This document shows, one piece after another, positions 8,656 through 17,546 of a DNA stretch of 63,060 nucleotides. This stretch comes from Thermodesulfobacteriota bacterium. GTDB lineage: Bacteria; Desulfobacterota; DSM-4660; Desulfatiglandales; Desulfatiglandaceae. Where the stretch lies: NCBI GenBank assembly GCA_028278625.1, contig JANQDY010000005.1, forward strand, positions 1-63,060, given 5' to 3'. A program made the translations under genes and the position numbers. The notes under the pieces are model-generated. The model did no database searches. It saw nothing but the letters and a program-made list of their open reading frames with translations, and had not been told where the DNA came from. Numbering within the stretch: the stretch's first letter is position 1; each line of letters begins with the position of its first letter.

Positions 8656-8843
8656 AAACCACAAAGGGTCGCAAATTCAAACTATTGGGTAGAAATGCCC
8701 TGGAAAATATCGCGTCGGGAATTATCGGTATCGGGATATTCATGTTCATGCAGCCATTTTCCCTAACGCTCTATTCCCATTCATTCAAGTTTATCCTGTT
8801 CGGCACCCTTGCGTTCATTGTCGTGAGTCACTTTCCGGAATAG
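8652..8843 (+). CDS. Small membrane protein of the importer operon
   Basis: 63 aa, overlapping the upstream permease stop by ATGA and ending 11 nt before the first ATPase gene. It has a basic N-terminus (KTTKGRKFK) and two hydrophobic segments (about residues 17-33 and 42-59). It is too small to be a channel on its own. A small membrane protein (GlpU type) is also found among the genes of rhizobial glycerol ABC operons that have two ATPases, so an accessory role in the importer is the best guess. Its family is not recognised here. Confidence 0.7.
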   Translation: MKTTKGRKFKLLGRNALENIASGIIGIGIFMFMQPFSLTLYSHSFKFILFGTLAFIVVSHFPE

Positions 8844-8854
8844 TAAGGGACATT

Positions 8855-9937
8855 ATGGCTGAAATTGTAATAGAGGATTTAAGTAAGAAGTTTGGTGATT
8901 TTGTTGCCGTAACCGACTCCAGTCTCACCATCAGGGATGGCGATTTTTTTGTGCTGCTAGGGCCTTCGGGTTGCGGAAAAACAACCACCCTTCGGATGAT
9001 CGCGGGTCTTGAATTTCCAACCAGCGGAAAAATCTATTTGGACTCGGAAGATATCACCTTTTTGCGGGCCTCCCAGAGAAACATCGCCTTCGTGTTTCAG
9101 ATGTTTGCCCTGTATCCCCATATGAATGTTGAGAAGAACATCGGGTTTCCATTGAAAACCCAGGGACGAAGCAGGTCCGAAATCAAGAAAAGGGTTCGGG
9201 AGGTGGCAAAACTGCTCCATCTGGAGGGGGTCCTCAAATCCAAAGTCTCGGCCCTGTCCGGAGGAGACAAACAACGGGTTGCTCTTGGAAGAGCCATTAT
9301 CCGGCGGCCCAAAGCGTTTTTGATGGACGAGCCGCTGGGGTCCCTGGATGCGGAGTTCAGAGAGATCATGTCCTATGAACTCAAAAAGATGCATAACGAC
9401 ATCAATGCAACCACCGTTTACGTGACCCACGACCAGAATGAAGCCATGGCAATGGGGGACCGGATCGGCATTATGGACAAAGGTGTCATGCTCCAGGCGG
9501 ATGACCCCTTAACCATCTACAACAAGCCCCGGGCCAAATTCGTCGGCAGCTTTATCGGAAGCCCTGCCATGAATTTCATTGATGTAAACGCTTTTGTGTC
9601 CAAAGGAAGTACCACGGTGGCACTGAACGGGTCCCAACTGACCATTCCCGAATGTCATGAGGACTCCCACACGGATTTCAACTATCTGGGCATAAGACCC
9701 GAAAACATCAGTGTTGTGGACAACGGAGACATCAAAGGGACCGTCTATGGCGTCGAATATCTTGGCGCCAACAAAATCATTACGGTTGATACGGAGTTCG
9801 GCAGGATCAAATCCAGAACCGCCGGCACCACCCAGGCAAAAATCGGGGACAATATCGGTCTGGAATTTGATCCCGACAATATTATTATTTTCAATGGCGA
9901 CGATGAAACGGCAATCAAGAGCCGGTTTATGCGTTGA
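8855..9937 (+). CDS. Sugar/polyol ABC transporter ATP-binding protein 1 (MalK/UgpC type)
   Basis: 360 aa. Walker A GPSGCGKTTT near residue 37, ABC signature LSGGDKQRV, Walker B FLMDEP, and the switch His in VTHDQNEA are all intact. The C-terminal third is a TOBE/OB regulatory region with the usual LGIRPENI. The protein is a cytoplasmic motor subunit. A second, different ATPase follows 9 nt later, so the motor is probably a heterodimer, as in the GlpS/GlpT glycerol importer of Rhizobium. Confidence 0.92.
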   Translation: MAEIVIEDLSKKFGDFVAVTDSSLTIRDGDFFVLLGPSGCGKTTTLRMIAGLEFPTSGKIYLDSEDITFLRASQRNIAFVFQMFALYPHMNVEKNIGFPLKTQGRSRSEIKKRVREVAKLLHLEGVLKSKVSALSGGDKQRVALGRAIIRRPKAFLMDEPLGSLDAEFREIMSYELKKMHNDINATTVYVTHDQNEAMAMGDRIGIMDKGVMLQADDPLTIYNKPRAKFVGSFIGSPAMNFIDVNAFVSKGSTTVALNGSQLTIPECHEDSHTDFNYLGIRPENISVVDNGDIKGTVYGVEYLGANKIITVDTEFGRIKSRTAGTTQAKIGDNIGLEFDPDNIIIFNGDDETAIKSRFMR

Positions 9938-9946
9938 AGTGATTAA

Positions 9947-11044
9947 ATGGCTGAAACAAGAGTAGAAAACATATCCAAAGCCTTCGAAGACACACAGGCC
10001 GTCAAAAACCTTTCCTTTACGGTCAAGCACGGCGAATTCGTGGTTCTCTTGGGGCCCACCGGCGCCGGCAAGACCACGACCCTGCGCTTGATCGCGGGCC
10101 TCGAAAAGGTCGATTCGGGAAAGGTCTTTATCGGAAATGAAGACGTAACCCAGTACCAGCCGGCCCAGAGAGATGTTGCTTTCGTCTTTCAACAGTACTC
10201 TCTTTACCCCAACTATACGGTTTATAAAAACCTGGCATTTCCTTTGAGATCGCCGCTCAGGTCTTTGAGCAAGAAAGAGATTGACGAAACGGTCAGGAGT
10301 GTTGCAAGGACCCTTCACATTGAAGACAAACTCTCAAACAAGGCGACCCATCTTTCCGGAGGGGAAATGCAGCGCGTCGCCATCGGGAGGGCCCTTGTCA
10401 GAAAGCCCAATATCTTTCTGATGGATGAGCCGCTCTCTTCCCTTGATGCCAAGCTGAGGGAGGAATTGAGACTGGAATTGAAGAACATCCAGGTTCAACT
10501 GGGAGCCACGCTGCTCTTTGTCACCCACGACCATGTGGAAGCCACGACCATGGCTGATCGCATCGGGATTATCAAAGAGGGAGAACTGATTCAAATCGAT
10601 ACGCCGGAGAACATCTATAAGAATCCCAACTCCGTTTATGTGGCATATCGGCTGGGATCACCAAAAATCAATATTCTCCCGACGGAGTTATTGGACATCA
10701 GCCTGCCGGAAAGAGCGAAATTCATCGGTTTTCGGCCTGAAGATGTCATTTTGGAAGGGGAATTCCATCTGTCCGGTGAGGTCGACGGCATGAAAGAGGA
10801 TCAATCAATGGGTTTTACGCCGGGTACACGCGATTCGGATAAAGGAATCAGTCTCGAGGGAGAAATCGAAACAATTCAAAACTTAGGCGTTGAAGAAGTT
10901 CTTTCAATGAAATTCAAGGGAGAACAGCTCCGGGCCGTGACGCGGCCTTTTGGTAAATACAAGCCGCATGAAAAAACCAACTTCGGCGTTTTGTGGAATC
11001 ATGTGTTGTTTTTTGATCAAGACTCTCAACGAATTTTGGACTGA
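9947..11044 (+). CDS. Sugar/polyol ABC transporter ATP-binding protein 2
   Basis: 365 aa. Walker A GPTGAGKTTT, signature LSGGEMQRV, Walker B FLMDEP and VTHDHVEA are intact, so this copy should also hydrolyse ATP. The C-terminal OB region includes GFRPEDVI and is longer than in its neighbour. Two complete, unequal ATPases with a single permease pair point to a heterodimeric motor. The next gene is a dihydroxyacetone-type kinase subunit, 41 nt downstream, so uptake and phosphorylation look co-regulated. Confidence 0.92.
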   Translation: MAETRVENISKAFEDTQAVKNLSFTVKHGEFVVLLGPTGAGKTTTLRLIAGLEKVDSGKVFIGNEDVTQYQPAQRDVAFVFQQYSLYPNYTVYKNLAFPLRSPLRSLSKKEIDETVRSVARTLHIEDKLSNKATHLSGGEMQRVAIGRALVRKPNIFLMDEPLSSLDAKLREELRLELKNIQVQLGATLLFVTHDHVEATTMADRIGIIKEGELIQIDTPENIYKNPNSVYVAYRLGSPKINILPTELLDISLPERAKFIGFRPEDVILEGEFHLSGEVDGMKEDQSMGFTPGTRDSDKGISLEGEIETIQNLGVEEVLSMKFKGEQLRAVTRPFGKYKPHEKTNFGVLWNHVLFFDQDSQRILD

Positions 11045-11085
11045 TTGTTCCAAACCATTTATACACGTCATAAGTGGAGGTTAAC

Positions 11086-12090
11086 ATGAAAAAAACAAAG
11101 AAGATTGTGAACGATCCCAAACTCGTTGTGCCTGAGTTAGTGGAAGGGTTGGTGGCAGCATATCATGGAAGGATCCGTGTGATTGAAGGTACGACCGCGG
11201 TCGTTAAAACCGATTTGCCCAAGAACAAGGTTGGCTTGATAACCGGCGGGGGAAGTGGGCACGAACCTTTGACCGGCGGGTATGTGGGTGAAAACCTTGC
11301 TGACGGCGCGGTTTGCGGAAATGTGTTTGCGTCTCCGACGCCGGATATCATATTCGAAGCCATCAAGGCAGTTGATCAAGGTGCCGGCGTTCTTAACCTG
11401 GTGCTCAACTACGCCGGAGACAACCTGAATTTTGAAATTGCATCTGAAATGGCGGCCGATGAGGGCATCGAAACACGATCGGTTCAGGTGTGGGATGATG
11501 TTTACTCCGCCGGCAAAGACAAGATAACGGATCGCAGGGGAATTGCCGGTACCGTTCAAGCACTGAAGGTGGTTGGCGCGGCAGCGGGAACCGTGACGGA
11601 TCTTGATGAATTGGAACGTATTGCCATCAAAACGAGAGACAACATCCGCTCCGTGGGCGTTGCCGTTTCCGGAGCATCGATTCCTGAAACCGGGGAACCG
11701 ACCTTTGTTTTGGATGATGATGAAATTGAAATTGGACTCGGCGTTCACGGGGAACCTGGCATCGAAAGGCGGAAATTGATGAAGGCCGATGCGTTAACCG
11801 AAATGATGGTCGGGAAACTGCTGGAAGACCTTCCCTTTCAAAGCGGCGATAACATCTGTCTCCTGGTCAATAACCTGGGGAGCACAACGAACATGGAACT
11901 TCTGATCGTCAATCGGAAGATTCGTCAAATCCTGGATGCGTCCAATATTCAGGTTCACGATACGCTACTCGGCACTTACTGCACATCATTGGAAATGGCC
12001 GGATTTTCAATCAGTTTTATGAAGCTCGACGACGAACTGATGAAGTATTACGATATGCCGGCGAAATCCCTGGCATTGTCGAAATTCTAG
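11086..12090 (+). CDS. dhaK: Dihydroxyacetone-kinase substrate-binding subunit DhaK (copy 1)
   Basis: 334 aa. The ATG at 11086 follows GGAGG by 5 nt; a GTG 12 nt upstream would place the SD inside the gene. DhaK binds dihydroxyacetone covalently through a His and receives phosphate from DhaL-ATP. The key sites are present: GGGSGHEP, the Asp in NYAGDN, and the covalent-binding His in GLGVHGEPG. A second, clearly homologous DhaK is encoded at 15254-16267. The substrate could be dihydroxyacetone or another short ketose such as erythrulose. Confidence 0.9.
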   Translation: MKKTKKIVNDPKLVVPELVEGLVAAYHGRIRVIEGTTAVVKTDLPKNKVGLITGGGSGHEPLTGGYVGENLADGAVCGNVFASPTPDIIFEAIKAVDQGAGVLNLVLNYAGDNLNFEIASEMAADEGIETRSVQVWDDVYSAGKDKITDRRGIAGTVQALKVVGAAAGTVTDLDELERIAIKTRDNIRSVGVAVSGASIPETGEPTFVLDDDEIEIGLGVHGEPGIERRKLMKADALTEMMVGKLLEDLPFQSGDNICLLVNNLGSTTNMELLIVNRKIRQILDASNIQVHDTLLGTYCTSLEMAGFSISFMKLDDELMKYYDMPAKSLALSKF

Positions 12091-12138
12091 ATTCCATATT
12101 CGTTCTTTTTTGGCGAATTGAAAGGATTATTTGCGGTC

Positions 12139-12771
12139 ATGGAAAAAGCGTATTTGGAAATGGATCAAATCGTTGCCATGTTCAAACAAGTCGCGCAATC
12201 GATCATCGACAATGTTGATATGCTGACCAAAGCGGATCAGGCCATTGGTGACGGGGACCATGGGATTGGCATGCAACGCGGATTCGAAACGGTTTTAAAG
12301 GAACTGAATGAAAAGGAATTCAACTCCTTGACCGATCTATTAAAGAAAATAGGTTTCTCCTTAATGAATTCCATTGGCGGTGCATCCGGTGCCCTTTTTG
12401 GGACATTGTTTACGGGGGCGGCCAGAGAATTGGTGGGGCAGGAGCAGTTGAATGCCCTTAATCTGTCGGTGCTTTTGCGAAGTGGATTGGAAGCCGTTAA
12501 GAAAAGAGGTAAAGCACAGCCTGGCGACAAAACCATGATCGACGCCCTTGAACCTGCCGCCAATGTATCGGAAGGGTACAGTTCCCTAACGGAGGGCATC
12601 ACCGCTGCGGCGGAAGCTGCCAGGCTTGGGATGGAAGCAACCAAAGAGATGGTTGCCAGTTTCGGAAGGGCAAAATCGTTGGGCGATCGGGCTCTTGGAT
12701 ACCCTGATCCCGGATCCATTTCGGTTTTTTTGATATTGAATGAAATGAAAGCATTCATCACGGCAAAATGA
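12139..12771 (+). CDS. dhaL: Dihydroxyacetone-kinase ADP-binding subunit DhaL
   Basis: 210 aa from the ATG at 12139; a TTG at 12118 is a possible longer start. DhaL holds a nucleotide as a permanent cofactor that is rephosphorylated by DhaM. The Mg/ADP site GDGDHG is near residue 36, followed by SIGGASGALFG and KRGKAQPGDKTMID. These match functional DhaL. The gene follows dhaK by 48 nt. A second DhaL domain lies downstream, fused to Enzyme I, so this locus encodes two ADP-binding subunits. Confidence 0.88.
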   Translation: MEKAYLEMDQIVAMFKQVAQSIIDNVDMLTKADQAIGDGDHGIGMQRGFETVLKELNEKEFNSLTDLLKKIGFSLMNSIGGASGALFGTLFTGAARELVGQEQLNALNLSVLLRSGLEAVKKRGKAQPGDKTMIDALEPAANVSEGYSSLTEGITAAAEAARLGMEATKEMVASFGRAKSLGDRALGYPDPGSISVFLILNEMKAFITAK

Positions 12772-12890
12772 TGTTCTGGGCAAAGGGTGTTCCCCTGTCT
12801 GTTTTTCTTTGAAAAAGGCGCTCTTATTATACGGAAGATCGAGATATGCGATTCATATAGGTGCGTATCCGTAGGGCTTTTTCCAGGGGG

Positions 12891-15215
12891 ATGACGGTGA
12901 ATCGGAGAGAAAACCTGGTTCGGTTTATAGTAACGCATGCGCCCAGAAAGTTTGCTGAGACCATTCAACAGCATTCTGATCTCTTGACGGAGCTGGATAT
13001 CATCATCGGGGACGGCGATCACGGAATTAACATGTGCCGGGGCGTCAAGGCCGTTGACGAATTGGACGTCATGGATCAACGGCTTGGCTTGTCTGAAATC
13101 CTGCACCAATTCGGGATGACCCTGGTGATGAGTATCGGCGGTGCTTCCGGCCCCCTGTATGGCAGCTTGTTCATCGGAATGAGTAAGGCTGCCTGCAATG
13201 AGACCATGGGATTAGGCGAACTGGCGGAACTGGTGTCAATGGGGGTGGATGAAGTTAAGAAGCGGGGAAAATCGGAAGCCGGGGAAAAAACCATGTTGGA
13301 TGTGTTGGTGCCGGTGGCTGAAGCACTCAAAGCAATCTCCGGGGACCAAATCGAAAAAAGGGCGTTGATCCATAAGATTCGCAAGGTTGCCGAAGAGGGA
13401 TTTGAATCCACCCGCCCCATGATGGCAACGAAGGGGCGGGCTTCCTATTTAAAAGAACGATCCGTCGGACATCTTGATCCCGGCGCAAAATCCAGTCAGC
13501 TTTTTGTCAATGCCGTCTGCGATTTGGCCGATGAATTCCGGGGACTTTCTTCCGGCCCGATACCAATCGCCGAAACAAATGAAGAGATCATATTCTATGG
13601 TAAAACGGCTTCCGAAGGATGCGTGACCGGTTTATTGGATATTATCTCACCTCCGCCTCAGCCGTATCCAATAAAGGGGACCCATGAGGCCGAACAACAA
13701 AAGCTTTTGGACGCCATAAAGACGGCCCGGGATCAGCTGATGGAACTGGTGGATAGTGCGGATGAACTGGGTGCTCAAATCTTATCGGTACAAGTGGCGT
13801 TATTGGAAGATCCGGAACTCACCGAGCCCATATTCGGTGAAATTGCCCGGGGCAATTCGGCTTCGAAAGCCTGGGGTCGATATATCGATCAGCATATTAA
13901 CAAAATAAAAAAGGAAGAAGGCTATTTTTCCGATCGTGCCAACGATTTTGCCGATCTCAAAACCCGCGTCATTCAAGCGCTGCAGATGCCTTTCAGCCAG
14001 CAGCCAAAACCCGTGCTTAAAAACGCCATCTACCTGGCCAATGATCTGGTTCCGTCCACTTTCATTGCAACGGACTGGTCCAACTACTGCGGAATTGCCC
14101 TTAAATACGGCAGTACGACCAACCACGTCGCCATGTTGGCCATTGCCCAGGGGATACCTCTGCTGACCAATCTCAATATTGAGCATGGACAACTGATCCA
14201 GGGAGAACCCGCCGCTATCGACTCGAACCGGGGCGCGCTGATCTACCGGCCCAGCAAGCCCACCATGAAGCAAATCCGTGATCACATGATCCATCTTCAA
14301 GAGCAGATCAGTATTCAAAACAAATATCTGGAAAAGCCGGCAACAACCAGGACGGGAGATGTCATTCGCGTAAATATAGACATAAACACGCTGGACAATC
14401 TGAGTCATGTGAACCCCGCGTACTGTGATGGTATCGGTCTGACACGGACGGAATTGCTTTTTCCAAGCCTCGAAAAACTGTGTGATGAGGAAACACAATT
14501 TCAGTCCTATCTGAAATTGTTAAAATGGGCCGGCGGAAAGACGGTGACGGTGCGGAGTCTGGATGCCGGCGGAGACAAACCGATTCCCGGGTTAACGCCG
14601 GAGTGCGACGCAAACCCTTTCTTGGGATTAAGAGGCATCAGGCTTTCTCTCAGACGTCCCGAAGTATTTCGAGTACAACTGAGAGCCATGGCACGGGCCG
14701 CCGCGGAAGGCCCCATTCGGCTTTTATTGCCCATGGTAACGATTCCCCAAGAACTTGAAACGACCAAAACGCTGTTGCACGAGGAGTTGGAATCCCTACG
14801 CAACGCGGGAACAAAAGCGGAATCTCCCGAAATAGGCATTATGGTCGAATTGGCTGCCGCCGCGCTTTTGCTCGATATGTTCCAGGTTGACTTTTTTGGC
14901 ATTGGCTGTAATGATTTGATTCAATATGTTACGGGTATCAGTCGCGACGATGCCAATGTCTCTGAACTCTATGACCCCTATAATCCGGCGGTTCTGAAAC
15001 TGATTAAGAAAGTTGTGGATTTTGGCGTCCGATCCGGCAAGGAAGTTTGCATTTGCGGAAACGCTGCCTCCGACCCACAGTATTTGTCTACGCTGATTGG
15101 ATTGGGTGTCACGTCCATATCGGTCCCACCCACTGTCATTGGACAAGTGAAGGCAATTATCGCACACTATCCGGAAGACCATGGAAATGGGTTTGTTAAA
15201 AGCCCGGAACCCTAA
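12891..15215 (+). CDS. DhaL-Enzyme I fusion (PEP-protein phosphotransferase)
   Basis: 774 aa from ATG 12891; GTG 12897 sits at a better distance from AGGGGG, and GTG 12861 is the longest possibility. Residues about 1-215 are a complete DhaL domain (GDGDHGIN, SIGGASGPLYG, AGEKTMLD). Residues about 260-760 are PTS Enzyme I: phospho-His in TTNHVAM (residue 412), then RTELLF, SLDAGGDKP, NPFLGLRGIR, GIMVEL, GCNDLIQY and the PEP-site Cys in CICGNA (residue 722). In E. coli the extra PTS domains are attached to DhaM; here Enzyme I is attached to DhaL. It would draw phosphate from PEP and pass it to the HPr encoded downstream. Confidence 0.9.
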   Translation: MTVNRRENLVRFIVTHAPRKFAETIQQHSDLLTELDIIIGDGDHGINMCRGVKAVDELDVMDQRLGLSEILHQFGMTLVMSIGGASGPLYGSLFIGMSKAACNETMGLGELAELVSMGVDEVKKRGKSEAGEKTMLDVLVPVAEALKAISGDQIEKRALIHKIRKVAEEGFESTRPMMATKGRASYLKERSVGHLDPGAKSSQLFVNAVCDLADEFRGLSSGPIPIAETNEEIIFYGKTASEGCVTGLLDIISPPPQPYPIKGTHEAEQQKLLDAIKTARDQLMELVDSADELGAQILSVQVALLEDPELTEPIFGEIARGNSASKAWGRYIDQHINKIKKEEGYFSDRANDFADLKTRVIQALQMPFSQQPKPVLKNAIYLANDLVPSTFIATDWSNYCGIALKYGSTTNHVAMLAIAQGIPLLTNLNIEHGQLIQGEPAAIDSNRGALIYRPSKPTMKQIRDHMIHLQEQISIQNKYLEKPATTRTGDVIRVNIDINTLDNLSHVNPAYCDGIGLTRTELLFPSLEKLCDEETQFQSYLKLLKWAGGKTVTVRSLDAGGDKPIPGLTPECDANPFLGLRGIRLSLRRPEVFRVQLRAMARAAAEGPIRLLLPMVTIPQELETTKTLLHEELESLRNAGTKAESPEIGIMVELAAAALLLDMFQVDFFGIGCNDLIQYVTGISRDDANVSELYDPYNPAVLKLIKKVVDFGVRSGKEVCICGNAASDPQYLSTLIGLGVTSISVPPTVIGQVKAIIAHYPEDHGNGFVKSPEP

Positions 15216-15253
15216 CCCCGGCGCTCGTATTAGGGCGAAAAGGAGACGATGAA

Positions 15254-16267
15254 TTGAGAAGAAGCAAAAAGATTATCAATGATCCGTCCAATGTCGTCAC
15301 CGAGCTGTTAGAGGGCCTAGTCCTGGCCAGTCATGGCCGGCTGAGAAAACTTGACAATATCAATGCAGTGGTCAAGTCGGAAACGGAAGATAAAGTGGGT
15401 ATTGTTTTTGGCTGTGGCAGTGGCCATGAACCCCTGGCTTCCGGTCTTATTGGGTTCAATCTGGCGGATGGTGCCGCCTGCGGCAATGTATTTGCGGCGC
15501 CCACGCCCGATGTCATTTTAGAGACCATGAAAGCAGTTGACAAAGGTAAGGGTGTCCTCAATTTGGTTTTTAATTACGCCGGCGACAATATGAATTTCGA
15601 CTTTGCCATAGAAATGGCCAGGGCAGAAGGTATTGTCAGCCGGACCATTCGGATTCAGGATGATATTGCTTCCGCTCCAAAAGAAAGAAAAGGGGATCGA
15701 CGCGGTATTGCAGGGTATTTATTGGTATTGAAAATTGCCGGGGCCATTACATCAGAGACAGACGATTTGGATGAGATATGCCGGGTCACCGAAAAAGCCA
15801 GGGATCATGTTCGGTCTATGGGTATTGCGCTTTCCGCGGGATCGATGCCTGAGACCGGACGTCCGTCTTTTCAACTGAGTGATAATGAAATCGAGATCGG
15901 TCTTGGCATTCATGGAGAACCGGGCGTCCATCGAGAAGTGCTCACAAAGGCGGACGATCTGGTGGAAGGTATCATTTCGTCAATCATCAATGACCTCCCC
16001 TTCAAGAAAAACGATCGCGTTTGCCTGTTGATTAACAACTTGGGAAGCACCACCAACATGGAGCTGCTGATTGTCTGTCGCATCGCTCACAAGATCCTGA
16101 AGAATCGCGGTATATTCGTTCACGATACGCTTATCGGCGCATACTGCACTTCTCTTGAAATGGCCGGGATTTCAATCAGCCTGATGAAAGTGGATGAAGA
16201 GTTAATAAACTACTACAATTTCCCTGTTCGGTCCTTTGCCTTCTGTAAATTTCAATTGGGTCAATAG
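15254..16267 (+). CDS. dhaK: Dihydroxyacetone-kinase substrate-binding subunit DhaK (copy 2)
   Basis: 337 aa. The start is TTG, set by AGGAG 8 nt upstream; the nearer ATG is followed at once by a stop. More than half of the residues match copy 1 by eye over the N-terminal half. The active-site pieces are GCGSGHEP (GGG in copy 1 is GCG here), NYAGDN and GLGIHGEPG with the covalent His. All needed residues are kept, so it is probably a second kinase with its own substrate rather than a dead paralogue. A regulatory DhaQ-like role is another possibility. Confidence 0.88.
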   Translation: MRRSKKIINDPSNVVTELLEGLVLASHGRLRKLDNINAVVKSETEDKVGIVFGCGSGHEPLASGLIGFNLADGAACGNVFAAPTPDVILETMKAVDKGKGVLNLVFNYAGDNMNFDFAIEMARAEGIVSRTIRIQDDIASAPKERKGDRRGIAGYLLVLKIAGAITSETDDLDEICRVTEKARDHVRSMGIALSAGSMPETGRPSFQLSDNEIEIGLGIHGEPGVHREVLTKADDLVEGIISSIINDLPFKKNDRVCLLINNLGSTTNMELLIVCRIAHKILKNRGIFVHDTLIGAYCTSLEMAGISISLMKVDEELINYYNFPVRSFAFCKFQLGQ

Positions 16268-16293
16268 ATGTACACAATGAAGAAGGGAAACCT

Positions 16294-16689
16294 ATGAGTC
16301 CTTGCGTTGGAATTGTGATTGTATCTCATTCGGCGGATATTTCAAAAGGAACAGCCGATATGGTTCGCCAGATGGTCGGAGATGCGGTTCAGCTGGCTTG
16401 GTGTGGCGGAAATCGGGACGGAGGTTTGGGATCCGATTATCTTGACATTAAAAGTGCCATTGAAAGTTGCTGGAGTCCGGCAGGGGTAGCGCTATTGATT
16501 GATTTGGGCGGTACGGAAACCAATTGCGAGATGGCAATTGAGTCTCTGCCGGAGGAACAACAGAAAAACGTGGTTATTTGCAATGCTCCTATCGTGGAAG
16601 GGGCTGTAATGGCCGCTACCGAGGCTGCCTGTGGCAGCGATTTGAAAACCGTTGTTGCAACAGCCGAAGAACTTGCATCAAGGACTTAA
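16294..16689 (+). CDS. dhaM: PTS-dependent phosphoryl donor DhaM (EIIA-Man domain only)
   Basis: 131 aa, only the EIIA-mannose-like domain; E. coli DhaM also carries HPr and truncated Enzyme I domains. The phospho-His lies in IVSHSADISKGT near residue 12. Later motifs LIDLGGTETNCEMA and NAPIVEGAVMAA match the DhaM family. It would take phosphate from HPr and rephosphorylate the ADP on DhaL. The start follows AAGAAGGGAA. HPr and Enzyme I are separate here (downstream gene and upstream fusion). Confidence 0.9.
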   Translation: MSPCVGIVIVSHSADISKGTADMVRQMVGDAVQLAWCGGNRDGGLGSDYLDIKSAIESCWSPAGVALLIDLGGTETNCEMAIESLPEEQQKNVVICNAPIVEGAVMAATEAACGSDLKTVVATAEELASRT

Positions 16690-16721
16690 CTTGCTTGAAG
16701 CGATGCACCTTAGACGCAATT

Positions 16722-17015
16722 ATGAAACATAAACCAACACCCAGCTTGCCCGAGGAACAACAGGTCGTTGTTACGCATGCCATGGGATTGCACGGAAGGC
16801 CATCTGTAAAACTGACAACGCTGGCAAAAACATTCAAATCCGACATCAGAATATGCAACCGATCCCATAAGGACTGGGTCGATGCCAAGAGCATTGTACG
16901 TGTAATGAGTCTCAAAGTGAATTCCGGCGACACGGTAATTCTAAAGGCTGTGGGGACCGACGCCCACCTCGCGATTCAATCACTGGTGGACCTGATTCAA
17001 CGAGATTTTGAATAG
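16722..17015 (+). CDS. HPr-family phosphocarrier protein
   Basis: 97 aa from the ATG at 16722. The active His is in MGLHGRPSVKL near residue 22 (consensus GLHARP), and the later DAKSIVRVMSLKVNSGD region matches the Ser46 segment of HPr, with Ser kept. It would shuttle phosphate from the DhaL-Enzyme I fusion to DhaM. The longer reading frame upstream overlaps dhaM out of frame and is not translated as part of this protein. Having its own HPr makes the kinase cluster independent of the general PTS. Confidence 0.9.
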   Translation: MKHKPTPSLPEEQQVVVTHAMGLHGRPSVKLTTLAKTFKSDIRICNRSHKDWVDAKSIVRVMSLKVNSGDTVILKAVGTDAHLAIQSLVDLIQRDFE

Positions 17016-17071
17016 CATCGATAAATCAATATATTAGATGGCTATCCTTGGATACTTGAACAGATTCTAAA

Positions 17072-17497
17072 ATGACCGATTCAGAACATAGCAAAGAACA
17101 CAATATCGCCAGTTATAAGAAGATACTGCAGGATTCCATCAACAGCAGGCCTTCGGGTTTGCGGCAAAAAATGGCAAAAGCCCTGGGAAAACACAAAAGT
17201 TTTGTATCGCAAATTACCAATCCGTCATACAGTGTTCCCATCCCCGTTCAGCACCTGGATACCATTTTTGTCATCTGCCATTTTTCCCAAGATGAAGTCG
17301 AACGTTTTCTGGCGTTCTATATTGCGGCCCATCCCGAGCATAAGAACCGAATCAACATCTCCAAACAATACGTGAACCGTTTTAAGACCTTGACGATCCA
17401 CGTACCGATTCTGGACGATCTCGTCAAACAAAAACAATTGGAAACCAGGATACTCGAGTTTGCCGATCGAGAAATCGCCTCTTTCAGCAAGGGGTGA
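17072..17497 (+). CDS. Small helix-turn-helix-like protein, probable regulator of the kinase cluster
   Basis: 141 aa. The segment LRQKMAKALGKHKSFVSQI at residues about 30-48 reads as an XRE-like helix-turn-helix. A hydrophilic C-terminal part without enzyme motifs follows. It is the last gene of the plus-strand block, 56 nt after HPr. A role as repressor or activator of the importer and kinase genes is a positional inference; it may recognise the GTTTAG elements near 5109. No signal peptide or membrane segment. Confidence 0.6.
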   Translation: MTDSEHSKEHNIASYKKILQDSINSRPSGLRQKMAKALGKHKSFVSQITNPSYSVPIPVQHLDTIFVICHFSQDEVERFLAFYIAAHPEHKNRINISKQYVNRFKTLTIHVPILDDLVKQKQLETRILEFADREIASFSKG

Positions 17498-17546
17498 TAA
17501 GGTGATGACGTTGCCTTAAGAGAGCGGCGAGCACCGAGAAGATCCG

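Noticed and set aside
16578..16721. N-terminal extension of HPr
   Set aside because: This stretch overlaps dhaM in another frame and has no HPr-like sequence; the ATG at 16722 gives normal HPr size.
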